DNA of 64,000 bases from Paeniglutamicibacter terrestris. Its GTDB lineage: Bacteria > Actinomycetota > Actinomycetes > Actinomycetales > Micrococcaceae. Shown in pieces: positions 9,370-18,376 of the stretch. Below the pieces are notes generated by a model. That model was given only the letters and a program-made list of their open reading frames with translations. It made no database searches and was not told the DNA's origin. A program made the translations under genes and the position numbers. The DNA lies in contig NZ_JAAWVT010000008.1 in assembly GCF_012271785.1 (NCBI RefSeq), positions 62,001 through 126,000 of the forward strand. The letters are read 5' to 3'. Numbering within the stretch: the first letter of the stretch is position 1; each line of letters begins with the position of its first letter.

Positions 9370-9585
9370 GGCAGTATCGCCGCCTTCATGCCGGTGGTCG
9401 CAGCATTCGGCCTGCAGCCCTCAGACTTCCTGATGTTGCAACTGCACCGGGAGCCATTGCTGCGGTTCGTGGCATCGCTCGTGGCGAGTCTGGCCATCGC
9501 CTTCTCCTGCGGACGAAAGTGTTCCCTCATCAATCCGCACAACCCACGGCACAACAACGATGTGGTGCTTCCGCACACAGAGTCT
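9370..9585 (+). pseudogene. Remnant of APC amino-acid permease, 3' end
   Basis: The frame encodes FMPVVAAFGLQPSDFLMLQL, then a hydrophobic helix and CGRKCSLINPHNPRH. The intact permease at 35310-36803 ends with FMPVVPAFGMLASGFLMLQL, a similar helix and YGRKHSLMNPNSPRH. Order and spacing match the last TM segment and tail of that protein. Together with 8190-8366 it brackets the CPBP gene. Confidence 0.75.
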
Positions 9586-9628
9586 CAAAAGCCTGCTGCG
9601 ATAAAAACCGCGGTCTATGTAGCTAAAA

Positions 9629-9666
9629 CAAAAGTCACCGTTCCGGGCTCGGAACGGTGACTTTTG
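9629..9666. terminator. Rho-independent terminator for the M23 peptidase gene
   Basis: Perfect 16-bp arms (9629-9644 and 9651-9666) enclose a 6-base loop. On the minus strand the stem is followed by TTTTAGC. It lies 19 bases past the stop of the M23 peptidase gene. Confidence 0.9.
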
Positions 9667-9684
9667 AGGTGAGAGATGTTGAGG

Positions 9685-10761
9685 CTAGAGCCAGCTCTCG
9701 GGGTTGACCCACTGGCCATTAACAATGACCTCGAGGTGCAGGTGGGGACCTGTCGAGTTACCCGTGCTACCGGAAAGCGAAACGACGTCGCCGACGTTGA
9801 CCTTTTGTCCCACGGAGACTTTTAAGGATGAGTTGTGGTTGTAGCTGGTGTGCAAGCCATTGCCGTGGTCGATTTCCACGCGGTATCCGGAGTGCCCGGC
9901 CCATTCGGCCTGCACAACAGTGCCGGCGGCGCTAGCCTTGACCGGCGTTCCCAGGGGAACGGCATAGTCCAGACCATTGTGGTTCATGTAGCCGGCCGCG
10001 GTTGGGTTCTTGCGGTAACCGAAGCGCGAGGTCAACCGAATGCTGTCCACCGGCTGGGCCAGTTCTCCAGCAGCGGGGGTTTTGGTGATCTCGCTACTGG
10101 CAGCAGTCGTGGTCGATGCAGCCTTGTCGTCCTTGACGGTGACTTTCTCGGCGGCGGTCGTGACGGGCGCCGGTACTACTTTCTTAACTTCGACAAACTT
10201 GCTGGTCACCGAGGCGCGGTCGACCGACAGTTTGTCCTGGGCCGGGGCGCTGACATCTGCGACGGATGTATGGGCTACGCGCTCGGGCTCTGCGACGATT
10301 CCCTCAGATTCCTGTGCAGGTGCGGCGACGAAGGCCAGGCCGGTCACGGCGGCGACAGCGGCGAGCTTGTAGACCAAGCCGAATCGAGGGCGCTGAGCCC
10401 GGGGTGCGGACTTCGGAGCACTGCTCAGCTTGTCGGCGTCACCCACCTTTGCCAACGACACTGGCTGCGCGGCAGCTGCGGGTTGGATTTCGGTGGCGGC
10501 GATGGTTGCTTCTGCCGGAGAAGCGGCATAGCGCGGTCCCGCCCCGAAGCGACGGCCACCATACTGTGAAGTTTCGGTGGTCTCGAGGGAGTTCTGGCCC
10601 GCACCTAGTGCGCGTCGGCCGGAGCGACTGGAAGTGTTCTCGCCGTTTAGCGCGGTGTCCAAGATCTGCTCTAGCGAACCGCCGGCAGGCGAAGCGTCAG
10701 TGGTGCTGGGCGCACGGCGGTGCCCGGAATTATGCTGCTGAATCAAGTGATTACCTCTCAT
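9685..10761 (-). CDS. M23 family metallopeptidase (peptidoglycan endopeptidase), membrane anchored
   Basis: Cell-wall hydrolase expected to cut peptide cross-links outside the membrane. The first ~125 residues are disordered and polar, a TM helix lies near residues 130-150, an Ala/Val/Lys-rich spacer follows, and the C-terminal ~110 residues form the M23 domain: HNGLDYA (zinc His and Asp), TSYNH and GPHLHLEV (HxH). A c-di-AMP riboswitch ends just four bases before the ATG at 10761. That ATG has no ribosome site, whereas GAGAGG lies seven bases before an in-frame TTG at 10746-10744, which is a better start (five residues shorter). c-di-AMP control of wall hydrolases is well known in actinobacteria. 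Confidence 0.92.
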   Translation of the reverse strand: MRGNHLIQQHNSGHRRAPSTTDASPAGGSLEQILDTALNGENTSSRSGRRALGAGQNSLETTETSQYGGRRFGAGPRYAASPAEATIAATEIQPAAAAQPVSLAKVGDADKLSSAPKSAPRAQRPRFGLVYKLAAVAAVTGLAFVAAPAQESEGIVAEPERVAHTSVADVSAPAQDKLSVDRASVTSKFVEVKKVVPAPVTTAAEKVTVKDDKAASTTTAASSEITKTPAAGELAQPVDSIRLTSRFGYRKNPTAAGYMNHNGLDYAVPLGTPVKASAAGTVVQAEWAGHSGYRVEIDHGNGLHTSYNHNSSLKVSVGQKVNVGDVVSLSGSTGNSTGPHLHLEVIVNGQWVNPESWL

Positions 10762-10765
10762 GTGT

Positions 10766-10905
10766 CGCCTGCGAAGTTAGCTGTCGGATTCGAGTCATGA
10801 GATCAACTCGGCCGAGCCCACCAAGGCGGACTCCGCTTCACCCCGAGTTCCAAGGTCTAAGACCTAGAACGGTTGAATGGGTCCTCCGCCCCTACCGGTA
10901 AGTTT
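10766..10905 (-). promoter_or_regulatory. c-di-AMP riboswitch (ydaO-yuaA type)
   Basis: Read on the minus strand, the leader of the M23 gene holds the hallmark 3' segment CGAATCCGACAGCTAAC followed by TTCGCAGGCG (10766-10792). It also holds GGAGGACC near 10880 and GGGGTGAAGC near 10835, the conserved blocks of the ydaO-yuaA aptamer. In this class c-di-AMP binding normally switches the gene off. The aptamer's last bases almost touch the start codon, so control could act by masking translation as well as by ending transcription. Boundaries are approximate; a covariance-model search would settle them. Confidence 0.85.
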
Positions 10906-10978
10906 TGACCTGCGATCCGCCAGTAGGGTTGTGCGATCCGGATCGGGATTGGGTTGCCCAAGTGCAACCAGAATCTAA

Positions 10979-11007
10979 ACCCTACGAGGTACAACTAAAA
11001 GTTACAA
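10979..11007 (-). promoter_or_regulatory. Candidate promoter for the riboswitch/M23 transcript
   Basis: TTGTAA (11007-11002) and TAGGGT (10984-10979) on the minus strand are separated by 17 bases, a good SigA-type arrangement for actinobacteria. It would place the start near 10972, giving a leader of about 210 bases that contains the whole riboswitch. Confidence 0.5.
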
Positions 11008-11009
11008 TT

Positions 11010-11550
11010 CCGTTATCTGTCCATGCATCAGACAAACTCACGTGTCCCGACTACCCGATGAGGCTTCGGTGCGCCTCTAATTTAAGAACTCGCATCCATA
11101 AAGCTTGACGGCCCTTTTCGGGGTGACTAGGACCCTGGGCAAATGCCGCAATCGTTGGGCTGCACCACCAGCTCCAGTTCCATCGGGATAATTTTGGCTT
11201 GGCACTCTCCCGCGACGGCACACTAAACGTGAGCAACACGACTGAAATCCCGGGGTCGAACACGGTGCGAATGCTCCCCACCAACGTGGCCAAAATGCTA
11301 ATAGTGCCCACCACGCTTCGCCACACCACTCCCATTGCCGGTGCTGCACTTGGTCCATCCGACAATACGTCGCAACACCATCACCGGCTTGGATGGATTC
11401 TCCACCCCCGAATCACTGCGCCCACGGGTAGCATCCTTCCTTGGTTGGACGGGACTGTCGCCGCCCGCGTCGAGCGATTCGGTGGGCACCTAGAATTCAC
11501 GATCGGTTGATAGGCACCGAATGGGGCCGACAGAGTGCAGACTTTAGTGC
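11010..11550. other. Stretch without a confident gene
   Basis: No reading frame here has a ribosome site or recognisable product. A minus-strand frame at 11051-11365 has a hydrophobic patch (VVGTISILATLVGSI) but then turns into low-quality sequence, so it could be a decayed membrane gene. The last part lies upstream of the GH3 gene. Confidence 0.35.
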
Positions 11551-13785
11551 ATGGACAAGATGGCGGGGCCTCAAGTCGCACAAGCGCAGAAGTGGTGGGG
11601 CGGCGGTCCGCGCCCCACGCTAGGCAATGACGCAGGCGCCTACGACGAAGCAGTCCGGGCGGCGCGGGCGGGCGAACTCGATGCGGATGCGGCCGCAGGC
11701 CAGCTGATCGATAGGATGACCGATCGAGAACTCCTCGGACTGCTCGATGGCGACTCCCCCAGACGGCTGATGCCGATCATCCCGCTTTTGCACGGCCGAC
11801 GTCCGTTTGTCGCCGGGGCCGTTCCTCGCCTGGGCATCCCGGGAATCCGATTCAGCGATGGTACTCGCGGCGTGGTGATCGGTGATTCCACCGCCTTCCC
11901 CGCGGCGATGGCGCGGGCAGCCACCTGGGATCCATTGCTGGAGGAGCGTGTTGGCCAGGTGATCGGCATGGAAACCAGAGCGCGGGGCGCAAACTACTCC
12001 GCATCCATCTGTGTCAACTTACTGCGCCACCCCGCGTGGGGCCGCGCGCAGGAGTGCTACGGGGAGGATCCGGTGCTCACCGGCAGAATGGGCGCGGCCC
12101 TGACCCGCGGAGTACGGGTACATGTGATGGCGTGCGTGAAACACTTCGCGCTGAACTCGATGGAAAACGAGCGCTTCGAAGTCGACGTGTCTGTCGACGA
12201 ACACGCCCTGCACGAGGTGTACCTGCCGCACTTCAAGGCCGTCATCGACGCCGGCGCCGACTCGGTAATGAGCGCCTACAACAAGGTGCGCGGCCAGTAC
12301 ATGGACGTCAATCGCGCCCTACTCACCGAGGTGTTACGAGACGAATGGGGCTTCACGGGTTTCGTGACCAGCGACTGGGTCTTCGGTACCCATGACGCGG
12401 TACTCAGCCTCGAGGCGGGGATGGATATCGAGATGCCGTTGCGACTTCTGCGGGCCCGCGCGTTGCCGGGCGCACTGCGCAGCGGTGTGCTGGACCGGGC
12501 GACGGTCGAGCGCTCCGCACGCCGGATTTTGAGCACCAGCGTGCGCCATGCCGCAACCCTCGAGGCGGCCAAGCCCAGCGAAAGCGCCATCGCTTCCCCG
12601 GCACATCGGGCGCTGGCCCGTCAGGTCGCCGCGGAGTCAATCGTGCTGCTCAAAAATGAGCACATCGGTGCGGCACCGCTGTTGCCATTGGCCCCCACCC
12701 TTACTCACCTAGCGGTGATCGGGCGGCTTGCTACGCACGCGAACCTTGGAGATAACGGTTCCTCACGCGTTAGCCCACCCTTCACGATCTCGCCGCTGCA
12801 GGGCCTGCGCGAGGCGTTACCCGGGGTGCGGTTCACCACCGCCTCCGGCCAGAACGTTTCCGCCGCGGCCGCGGCGGCTGCGGCAGCGGACACGGCGATC
12901 CTGATCGTCGGGCTGGATCAGCACGATGAGGGCGAGTCGGTTGTCACCGGCGGCGTCGAGGTGGGTGTGCTGGGTCGGGCCTTTGATGCCGGTCCGCTGC
13001 GGCGGATGTTCGTCGCGCTGGCCCACGTGGCTTCGCACTTTGTCCACGGTGGCGATCGCACGACGCTCGATCTGCACGCCAGCGACGTGCGCCTGATCCG
13101 TGCTGTCACCGCCGCCAACCCGCGGACCGTCGTGGTGTTAATCGGTGGCAGCACGATCCTGACTCAGGGGTGGGACGAAAGTGTTCCGGCACTCCTCCTG
13201 GCCTGGTACGGCGGGATGGAGGGCGGACGCGCTCTGGCCAGCGTACTCACCGGGACCGCGGAGCCCGGCGGACGCCTACCCTTTGTGCTGCCCACGAACG
13301 CCGCTCAGCTGCCACCGTTTGATCCCGCGGCGAAGGCCGTGACCTACGACAACAGCTGGGGACAACGCCGGCTGGACGCTGCGGGACACACTGCCGCGTT
13401 CCCCTTCGGGTTCGGTCTGGGCTACACCACGATCGAGCATCGGCTGCTGGAGCACAGCTTCGACGAGACCGGGGGCAGCGCTCAGGTGATGGTGAGAAAC
13501 ACCGGCGAGCGCGCGGGCTCGAGTGTCGTTCAGCTCTACGCAGCGGATATCTCGCTGCGCAGGCCGGTGGCGCAGCTGCTGGGCTTTGCCAAGATGACGC
13601 TGCAGGCCGGGGAAGAGAAGAGCATCCGAGTCTCTCTGGATGCGGGACCCACGCTGCAGCGTGATCCGGTAACCCGGCAGTGGTCCCCGCGCGCGGGTGA
13701 ATGGGCCCTGCTTGCGGCCCAGCACAGCCCCGCCAGCTGGGCGGGCGCGGTTCCGTTACACCGTGCAGCGGGTATAGACGGCTAA
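11551..13785 (+). CDS. Glycoside hydrolase family 3 beta-glycosidase
   Basis: Retaining exo-glycosidase, probably beta-glucosidase-like, cytoplasmic since no signal peptide is seen. The 744 residues cover the (beta/alpha)8 domain with KHFALNSME, the nucleophile Asp275 in FVTSDWVFG, the alpha/beta sandwich with ESIVLLKNE and TAILIVGLDQHDEG, and a C-terminal fibronectin-III-like domain (SSVVQLYAAD, LLGFAKMTLQAGE). An insert near residues 460-500 is where PA14-type inserts occur, but it is too short for one. Several ATGs lie near the start; 11551 is accepted without a strong ribosome site. Neighbours give no pathway, and the substrate is unknown. Confidence 0.9.
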   Translation: MDKMAGPQVAQAQKWWGGGPRPTLGNDAGAYDEAVRAARAGELDADAAAGQLIDRMTDRELLGLLDGDSPRRLMPIIPLLHGRRPFVAGAVPRLGIPGIRFSDGTRGVVIGDSTAFPAAMARAATWDPLLEERVGQVIGMETRARGANYSASICVNLLRHPAWGRAQECYGEDPVLTGRMGAALTRGVRVHVMACVKHFALNSMENERFEVDVSVDEHALHEVYLPHFKAVIDAGADSVMSAYNKVRGQYMDVNRALLTEVLRDEWGFTGFVTSDWVFGTHDAVLSLEAGMDIEMPLRLLRARALPGALRSGVLDRATVERSARRILSTSVRHAATLEAAKPSESAIASPAHRALARQVAAESIVLLKNEHIGAAPLLPLAPTLTHLAVIGRLATHANLGDNGSSRVSPPFTISPLQGLREALPGVRFTTASGQNVSAAAAAAAAADTAILIVGLDQHDEGESVVTGGVEVGVLGRAFDAGPLRRMFVALAHVASHFVHGGDRTTLDLHASDVRLIRAVTAANPRTVVVLIGGSTILTQGWDESVPALLLAWYGGMEGGRALASVLTGTAEPGGRLPFVLPTNAAQLPPFDPAAKAVTYDNSWGQRRLDAAGHTAAFPFGFGLGYTTIEHRLLEHSFDETGGSAQVMVRNTGERAGSSVVQLYAADISLRRPVAQLLGFAKMTLQAGEEKSIRVSLDAGPTLQRDPVTRQWSPRAGEWALLAAQHSPASWAGAVPLHRAAGIDG

Positions 13786-13864
13786 AAGGCTCCTAGGATA
13801 CTCGGTGGGCGCGAGATCACGGTGGGTCGCGTCCCGATCCCTGAGGCAGAGTACGAATCGGTGC

Positions 13865-15301
13865 CTAGGGCACCTCAATACGCACCGGCAGCTCGTCCTC
13901 GCCGCGGAGCATGGCGCGGATTAACCGCCGTTCCTCCCACTTCAGCGTTATGGACGCTTGATCGCGGCGCAGGACCAGCTCCCCGGTTTCGGTCCCATAC
14001 CGCTTGCGCAGCACCACCAGCTCATCTGCCCGCAGCAGGGCCACGGTGCTGCCCGTCGCCTCCTCATTGAGGCGGACCAGCGAGGAGGGTCCGCGCAGGT
14101 CGGTCGCCACGACACGATCCCCGCTCGCTGCCAGGATCGTCTTCTGCGCCGCACGGGACACCACCAGCGGACGCGATGGCCCATCCAGCAGACCACTGAG
14201 CACGTCCGCCGCAGCTTCGGGACGGCCGGTCTTGTGCGCCGCCGCCTTCATTCGTTCAAGGCGGCCCGGTTCGCGCAGCACCGAATCGATTTTCCAGCCG
14301 ATCGTGGCGGCAGAATTACAACGCACTGCAGCCCCCTGCTCCAGCAGGTAGTCACCGTTGCGAATTTCCTGCCCCGGGATCGGATTCACCAGCACCATGG
14401 GCAACCCCGCGGCCATGCACTCCGAGGCAGTCAACCCGCCGGGCTTGCCCACAAATAGATCGGCGCTGCGCATCAGTTGCGGCATCTGTGTGGTGAATCC
14501 GAGCACCTGGTAGCGATCTGCCACCGGCGCCACCAGCGCCTCAATACGCCGCCGCAGTTCCTCATCGTGTCCGCACACGATCGTGGCTGTGAAGGCGGAG
14601 CGCATATGCAGCGTCTGGCGCACCACGGCCTCGGCGTAGTCGCCGCCCTTGGCGCCGGCGGAGATCAGCAGCATCGGCGGCCCGCCGCCTTCCCGCGTGG
14701 CCGGAAGGTTCGGCTCGGTCGCGATGGGGATTCCCGTTGCGGTGATGCGGTCGGTAGGTAGGCCGAACGCCGTCAGCTCGATTCGCCCCTCCTCCCTGGC
14801 GACAAAGAGTTGGTGGAACGCACTGGTCAGCCACAAGCCCTGGAAGTCATAGTCGGTCGTGACCACGGCGGTCTTCGCGTCGATCACACCACGCAGGAGT
14901 AAGGTCGCAAGCAACTGGGCCGGCAGGAAGTGTGTACACACGATCGCCGTCGGTCGGAATCGCTTGATCGCACGGATGACCGGAAGTGCGTTGATGCCTG
15001 TCCACGGGTCCAGCGGTCCACGGCGCCTAAAGGGCGGGTCGCTGGCGTCATAACCCCACTCGATCAGCCATGGCAGGTCCTCGACTAAGGCGAAGTACCC
15101 TTTCGCCAACACGTCACGGTAGAGCGCGCTACTGACCTGGAGCACGTCCAGCACCTGCACCTCGTTGACGTCGGTGCGCACGGAACACGCCTGCTCCACC
15201 GCCGCCGCGGCGCTGTTGTGTCCGGATCCCACCCCCGCGGAGAGGATCATGACGCGCTCACCTACGGCCTTGTGGGGGCCACGTTCCGACGTCTTACGCA
15301 T
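13865..15301 (-). CDS. MGDG-synthase-like glycosyltransferase (GT28/MurG fold) with extra C-terminal region
   Basis: 478 residues. The N-terminal domain has the MGDG-synthase-type opening ILSAGVGSGHNSAAAA (about residues 19-35) and CTHFLPAQLLA. The second Rossmann domain has GKPGGLTASECMAAGLP, the nucleotide-sugar-binding block of GT28 enzymes. Family members transfer sugar from UDP-Gal/Glc/GlcNAc to diacylglycerol or other lipid acceptors at the inner membrane face. The last ~105 residues (from about 375) go beyond the usual end and read as a separate beta-rich module. A second possible start is the Met at residue 18. Convergent with the GH3 gene, 80 bases apart. Acceptor unknown. Confidence 0.82.
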   Translation of the reverse strand: MRKTSERGPHKAVGERVMILSAGVGSGHNSAAAAVEQACSVRTDVNEVQVLDVLQVSSALYRDVLAKGYFALVEDLPWLIEWGYDASDPPFRRRGPLDPWTGINALPVIRAIKRFRPTAIVCTHFLPAQLLATLLLRGVIDAKTAVVTTDYDFQGLWLTSAFHQLFVAREEGRIELTAFGLPTDRITATGIPIATEPNLPATREGGGPPMLLISAGAKGGDYAEAVVRQTLHMRSAFTATIVCGHDEELRRRIEALVAPVADRYQVLGFTTQMPQLMRSADLFVGKPGGLTASECMAAGLPMVLVNPIPGQEIRNGDYLLEQGAAVRCNSAATIGWKIDSVLREPGRLERMKAAAHKTGRPEAAADVLSGLLDGPSRPLVVSRAAQKTILAASGDRVVATDLRGPSSLVRLNEEATGSTVALLRADELVVLRKRYGTETGELVLRRDQASITLKWEERRLIRAMLRGEDELPVRIEVP

Positions 15302-15737
15302 GAAGAAAGGCTAACGCACGGCTGCGACCCACCCCGGTTCCCGCCCACCTCACGGGGCGCGTCGCTCTCGTCGGTTCTCTGCGAGGGGGCTTCGTCGTGG
15401 TTGTGGACGCCAGGGTCCGGCTAGTTGCGGCCGCTCCCCCACATCGGCAGCTGGGCATGGCCGGTGCGGAGCTGCGGTCCCGAACAGATCCCCCGCACGA
15501 ACTGCGGTTCTACTGCCATCGCTTTACACGGCACGGCGCGGTACCGAACGGTGCCGGTCATTCGCGGTCCAGATGCTTGGTTCCACGCTCACGGTGGTGC
15601 CGCGGCCGTCCGGCTCCTTCATAGGGACTCTGTCCAGGACTGGAATTCAGACAAATGCCGCCCATTGTCGCCCGGATGCGCCCCTTGCTCCTGAAGGATC
15701 TGACTTGAAGCGGTCCTTCACCGGAATATGCTGAGCC
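15302..15737. other. Non-coding stretch
   Basis: Lies between the divergent glycosyltransferase and DUF1003 genes. I found no frame with homology I recognise and no strong repeat; it presumably holds both promoters. Confidence 0.4.
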
Positions 15738-16175
15738 ATGGACAATCAGCAAAAGACGTGGCACGCCGAGCACAAGGCCTCACTGACCAAGGGACAACGA
15801 GCCGCCGACTATATGCGTAATGGGATGGGTAGCTGGCCGTTTGTGGTGGGCTTTCTTGTCTTCATGATGCTTTGGGCCGTAGTCAATACCTGGGTGCTGT
15901 CGCAACGGGCGTGGGATCCCTACCCCTATATTCTGCTGAACCTGTTCTTGTCCATGCTCGCTGGCCTGCAGGGTGCCATTTTGTTGATCGCCGCCAAACG
16001 TCAGGACGCCATTGCCGCTGCCATGGCCCAGCACGACTTGGAAACCAATTTGGCGTCAAAAGCCGAGATCGAGCAGCTCAGCGCCATCAATGAGCAGCAG
16101 CTGAAGATCCTCAAGGAGTTACTGGCGCTGGGTGCGCTCAAGAGTTCCGAGACCCCAGCTCGGGGAGGGAGCTGA
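15738..16175 (+). CDS. DUF1003 membrane protein
   Basis: 145 residues. The family pattern is clear: a charged N-terminus, GQRAADYMRNGMGSWPFV, a first TM helix (about 35-55), WDPYPYILLNLFLSMLAGLQ with the second helix, then a charged C-terminal helix with heptad-like Leu/Ile that may form a coiled coil. Function is not established; such proteins are often called cyclic-nucleotide-binding-like without proof. The ATG lacks a good ribosome site. It converges with the AarF gene only 30 bases away, with a repeated GCCTGGAGCC-type run between them. Confidence 0.88.
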   Translation: MDNQQKTWHAEHKASLTKGQRAADYMRNGMGSWPFVVGFLVFMMLWAVVNTWVLSQRAWDPYPYILLNLFLSMLAGLQGAILLIAAKRQDAIAAAMAQHDLETNLASKAEIEQLSAINEQQLKILKELLALGALKSSETPARGGS

Positions 16176-16205
16176 GGCCTGGGGCCTGGAGCCTGGAGCC
16201 CACAG

Positions 16206-17852
16206 CTACCGCGAGCCTCGGTACTTCTTGCGTCGGGAAGTCCACACAAGGTAGGTAGCCAGAGATCCAGCCGCACCAAGACCAGCACCCATGAGCGGAT
16301 TTTGCCAAGTCTGCAGTCGCTCCCGGTCCGCCGCCGTCAGTTCTCCGATTCCCCGAATGAAGGCAGCGGCAATCATGCCGGCCACCAGCCGGTTCCCGAT
16401 GCGTTCCACTCGTCCCACCAAGGGCTCCAGCTCCTCAGCGCGCAGGTGCACTTCAACTCCGCCATCGATGTTCTCGAAAAGGGTGCGTAGCTTCTCGGGC
16501 AGGATCATGCCCAACTCAGCGGCTTCCAATCCTGCCTTACCCAGCCGCTCGGCAAGGTTCCGGGGGCTAAACTTCTCTTGCGCCAGGGTCTTGGCATAGG
16601 GACGAAGAATCTCACCGAGATTGAACTCTGGGTTCAACCGGACCCCCATGCCCTCGGTCATCAAGACCATCTTGAGCAGCATCGCCATCTCACGCGGCAG
16701 TTGGAGATGATGGTTTCGCAAAATGGCCAGCATCTGGGTAATGAGGGGTGCGATCTGAACCTCACGAAGTTCGAGGCCTTCATAAAGCTGGATAAAACGG
16801 GCCGCGTCGTGCCTCAACACACCACGGTCCACGGACGGACGCGTCACGGAGATCGTTCGTAGGGCGGAGCTGACCTTGTCCGGATCGTTGCTGGTGAACG
16901 CGAAGAGCAGCGTTCCCAACTGGCCTCGCAGTTTTTCGTCAATCTCACCGACCATCCCAAAATCAATCAAGGCGATCCTGCCACCGGGCTGAATGAACAG
17001 GTTGCCGGGATGCGGATCGGCGTGGAAGAACCCGTCTTCAAAAATCATCTTCGCTGCGGCCCTCGCCGCACGTTCGGCCACCTCGCCCCTGTTGATCCCC
17101 GCAAGGTCAAGTGCCTCGATGTTATCTACCTTGATGCCCCTGATCCGTTCCATGGTCAGTACTCGGGACGTGGTGGTCTCCCAAAAGATCTTGGGAATAT
17201 AAATACTCGGATCTGAACTGAAATTCTTAGCAAAGCGCTCGGCGGAGCGGCCCTCACGTAGATAGTCGAGTTCTGCGCGCAGCGTGGCAGCGAACTCGGT
17301 GGCGATCCCCGCCACGTTGTAATCCGCCGCAGCTTCCCAGCGCCTGCTGGCGTGGGCGGCCATATTTTGCAGGATCTCCAGATCCTCATCGATCCGGTTC
17401 ACGATGCCGGGGCGCCGCACCTTCACCACGATCTCGGTGCCATCGGCCATCGTCGCGGCATGGGCCTGGCCGATCGAGGCGCTGGCCAATGGTTCATCGT
17501 CAAACGAGGCGAAGAGCTGTTCGGGGGTGGCTCCGAGTTCCTGTTGGATCAATGAGCGGATCTGCTCAGCGGACACCGGGGGCGCGCCATCTTGGAGCTT
17601 GGATAGTTCACTGAGGTAGGCGGCCGGCATAATATCTGACCGAGTGGAAAGCAGTTGGCCGAGTTTGATGAAGGTTGGACCCAGTTCTTCCAACGCCAAC
17701 CGAAGCCGCACCGGGCTGGTGGGCTCCGCTGTGGGCATCAGTGGATGCCGCGGCAGCCAACGCTCCAGCCCCATGGTGCCGGCCAGGAATCCCAGTCCGT
17801 GCCGGGCCAAGATTTCGGCAATCTGGGCAAACCGTTCCAGATGGGTGTTCAT
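16206..17852 (-). CDS. AarF/ABC1/UbiB family protein kinase-like ATPase
   Basis: 548 residues, full length. The atypical kinase core shows the family KxGQ-like motif (FIKLGQLLSTRSD near residue 60), the Ala-rich nucleotide loop region (ASIGQAHAA), the catalytic block FFHADPHPGNLFI and the DFG equivalent LIDFGMVGEID. Two hydrophobic segments at the C-terminus anchor it to the membrane. In other bacteria UbiB supports quinone biosynthesis or lipid handling; in menaquinone-using actinobacteria the role is less clear. AAGGAAG precedes the ATG by nine bases. Confidence 0.92.
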   Translation of the reverse strand: MNTHLERFAQIAEILARHGLGFLAGTMGLERWLPRHPLMPTAEPTSPVRLRLALEELGPTFIKLGQLLSTRSDIMPAAYLSELSKLQDGAPPVSAEQIRSLIQQELGATPEQLFASFDDEPLASASIGQAHAATMADGTEIVVKVRRPGIVNRIDEDLEILQNMAAHASRRWEAAADYNVAGIATEFAATLRAELDYLREGRSAERFAKNFSSDPSIYIPKIFWETTTSRVLTMERIRGIKVDNIEALDLAGINRGEVAERAARAAAKMIFEDGFFHADPHPGNLFIQPGGRIALIDFGMVGEIDEKLRGQLGTLLFAFTSNDPDKVSSALRTISVTRPSVDRGVLRHDAARFIQLYEGLELREVQIAPLITQMLAILRNHHLQLPREMAMLLKMVLMTEGMGVRLNPEFNLGEILRPYAKTLAQEKFSPRNLAERLGKAGLEAAELGMILPEKLRTLFENIDGGVEVHLRAEELEPLVGRVERIGNRLVAGMIAAAFIRGIGELTAADRERLQTWQNPLMGAGLGAAGSLATYLVWTSRRKKYRGSR

Positions 17853-18289
17853 GGGCGAGCGCTTCCTTCCCCGTGGGGGTCCCGGACCAAATACTTGGCC
17901 CTGGACAGATCGGTCATGGTCTTGATCCTACGGTGCCCAGAAAGAACTCCCGCGCCTCAAGTCTTCGTGCTTGGCATGGGGAGCGAGTCCGCTGCTCTAA
18001 GTATGGAAAGTACAGCCAGTTCGTTCGCAACTTTTCGGGACGCCCCATGGGGCCGGGTTTACCGTGATACAACGTCCAAAGCGGAAGGGATCCTGCCAAT
18101 GATTGCGGTCGACGAAGCAGCCGGCAAGAGGATCGCGATGGATGCCATCGAGGTGGGACCCATAACCAAAGCTGCGGCCAGGATTCCGATCCACATGCGC
18201 AGGAATAAGTGCTGGCCGAGGTGCCGATTGTGTGGAGTCATGGAAGCGATGAAGCCCGCACCGATCATCGCAACACGCGAACTCATGGC
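17853..18289. other. Stretch with only a weak minus-strand frame
   Basis: A minus-strand frame (18286-18059, 75 codons) has one convincing hydrophobic helix (MWIGILAAALVMGPTSMA) but no ribosome site or recognised family. It could be a tiny membrane protein or the leftover of a transporter. The remainder shows nothing. Confidence 0.3.
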
Positions 18290-18330
18290 AGCACCCTGAA
18301 CAACGGATCGATACCGCTGTTCAGGGTGCT
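18290..18330. terminator. Hairpin downstream of icd
   Basis: 17-bp arms with one mismatch around a 7-base loop, 46 bases past the icd stop. There is no U-tract, which is common for actinobacterial terminators. Confidence 0.65.
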
Positions 18331-18376
18331 GTGAGCCTGTCCGTTTGCTCGCGTGCCCACTACATTTCGGGCCGTA

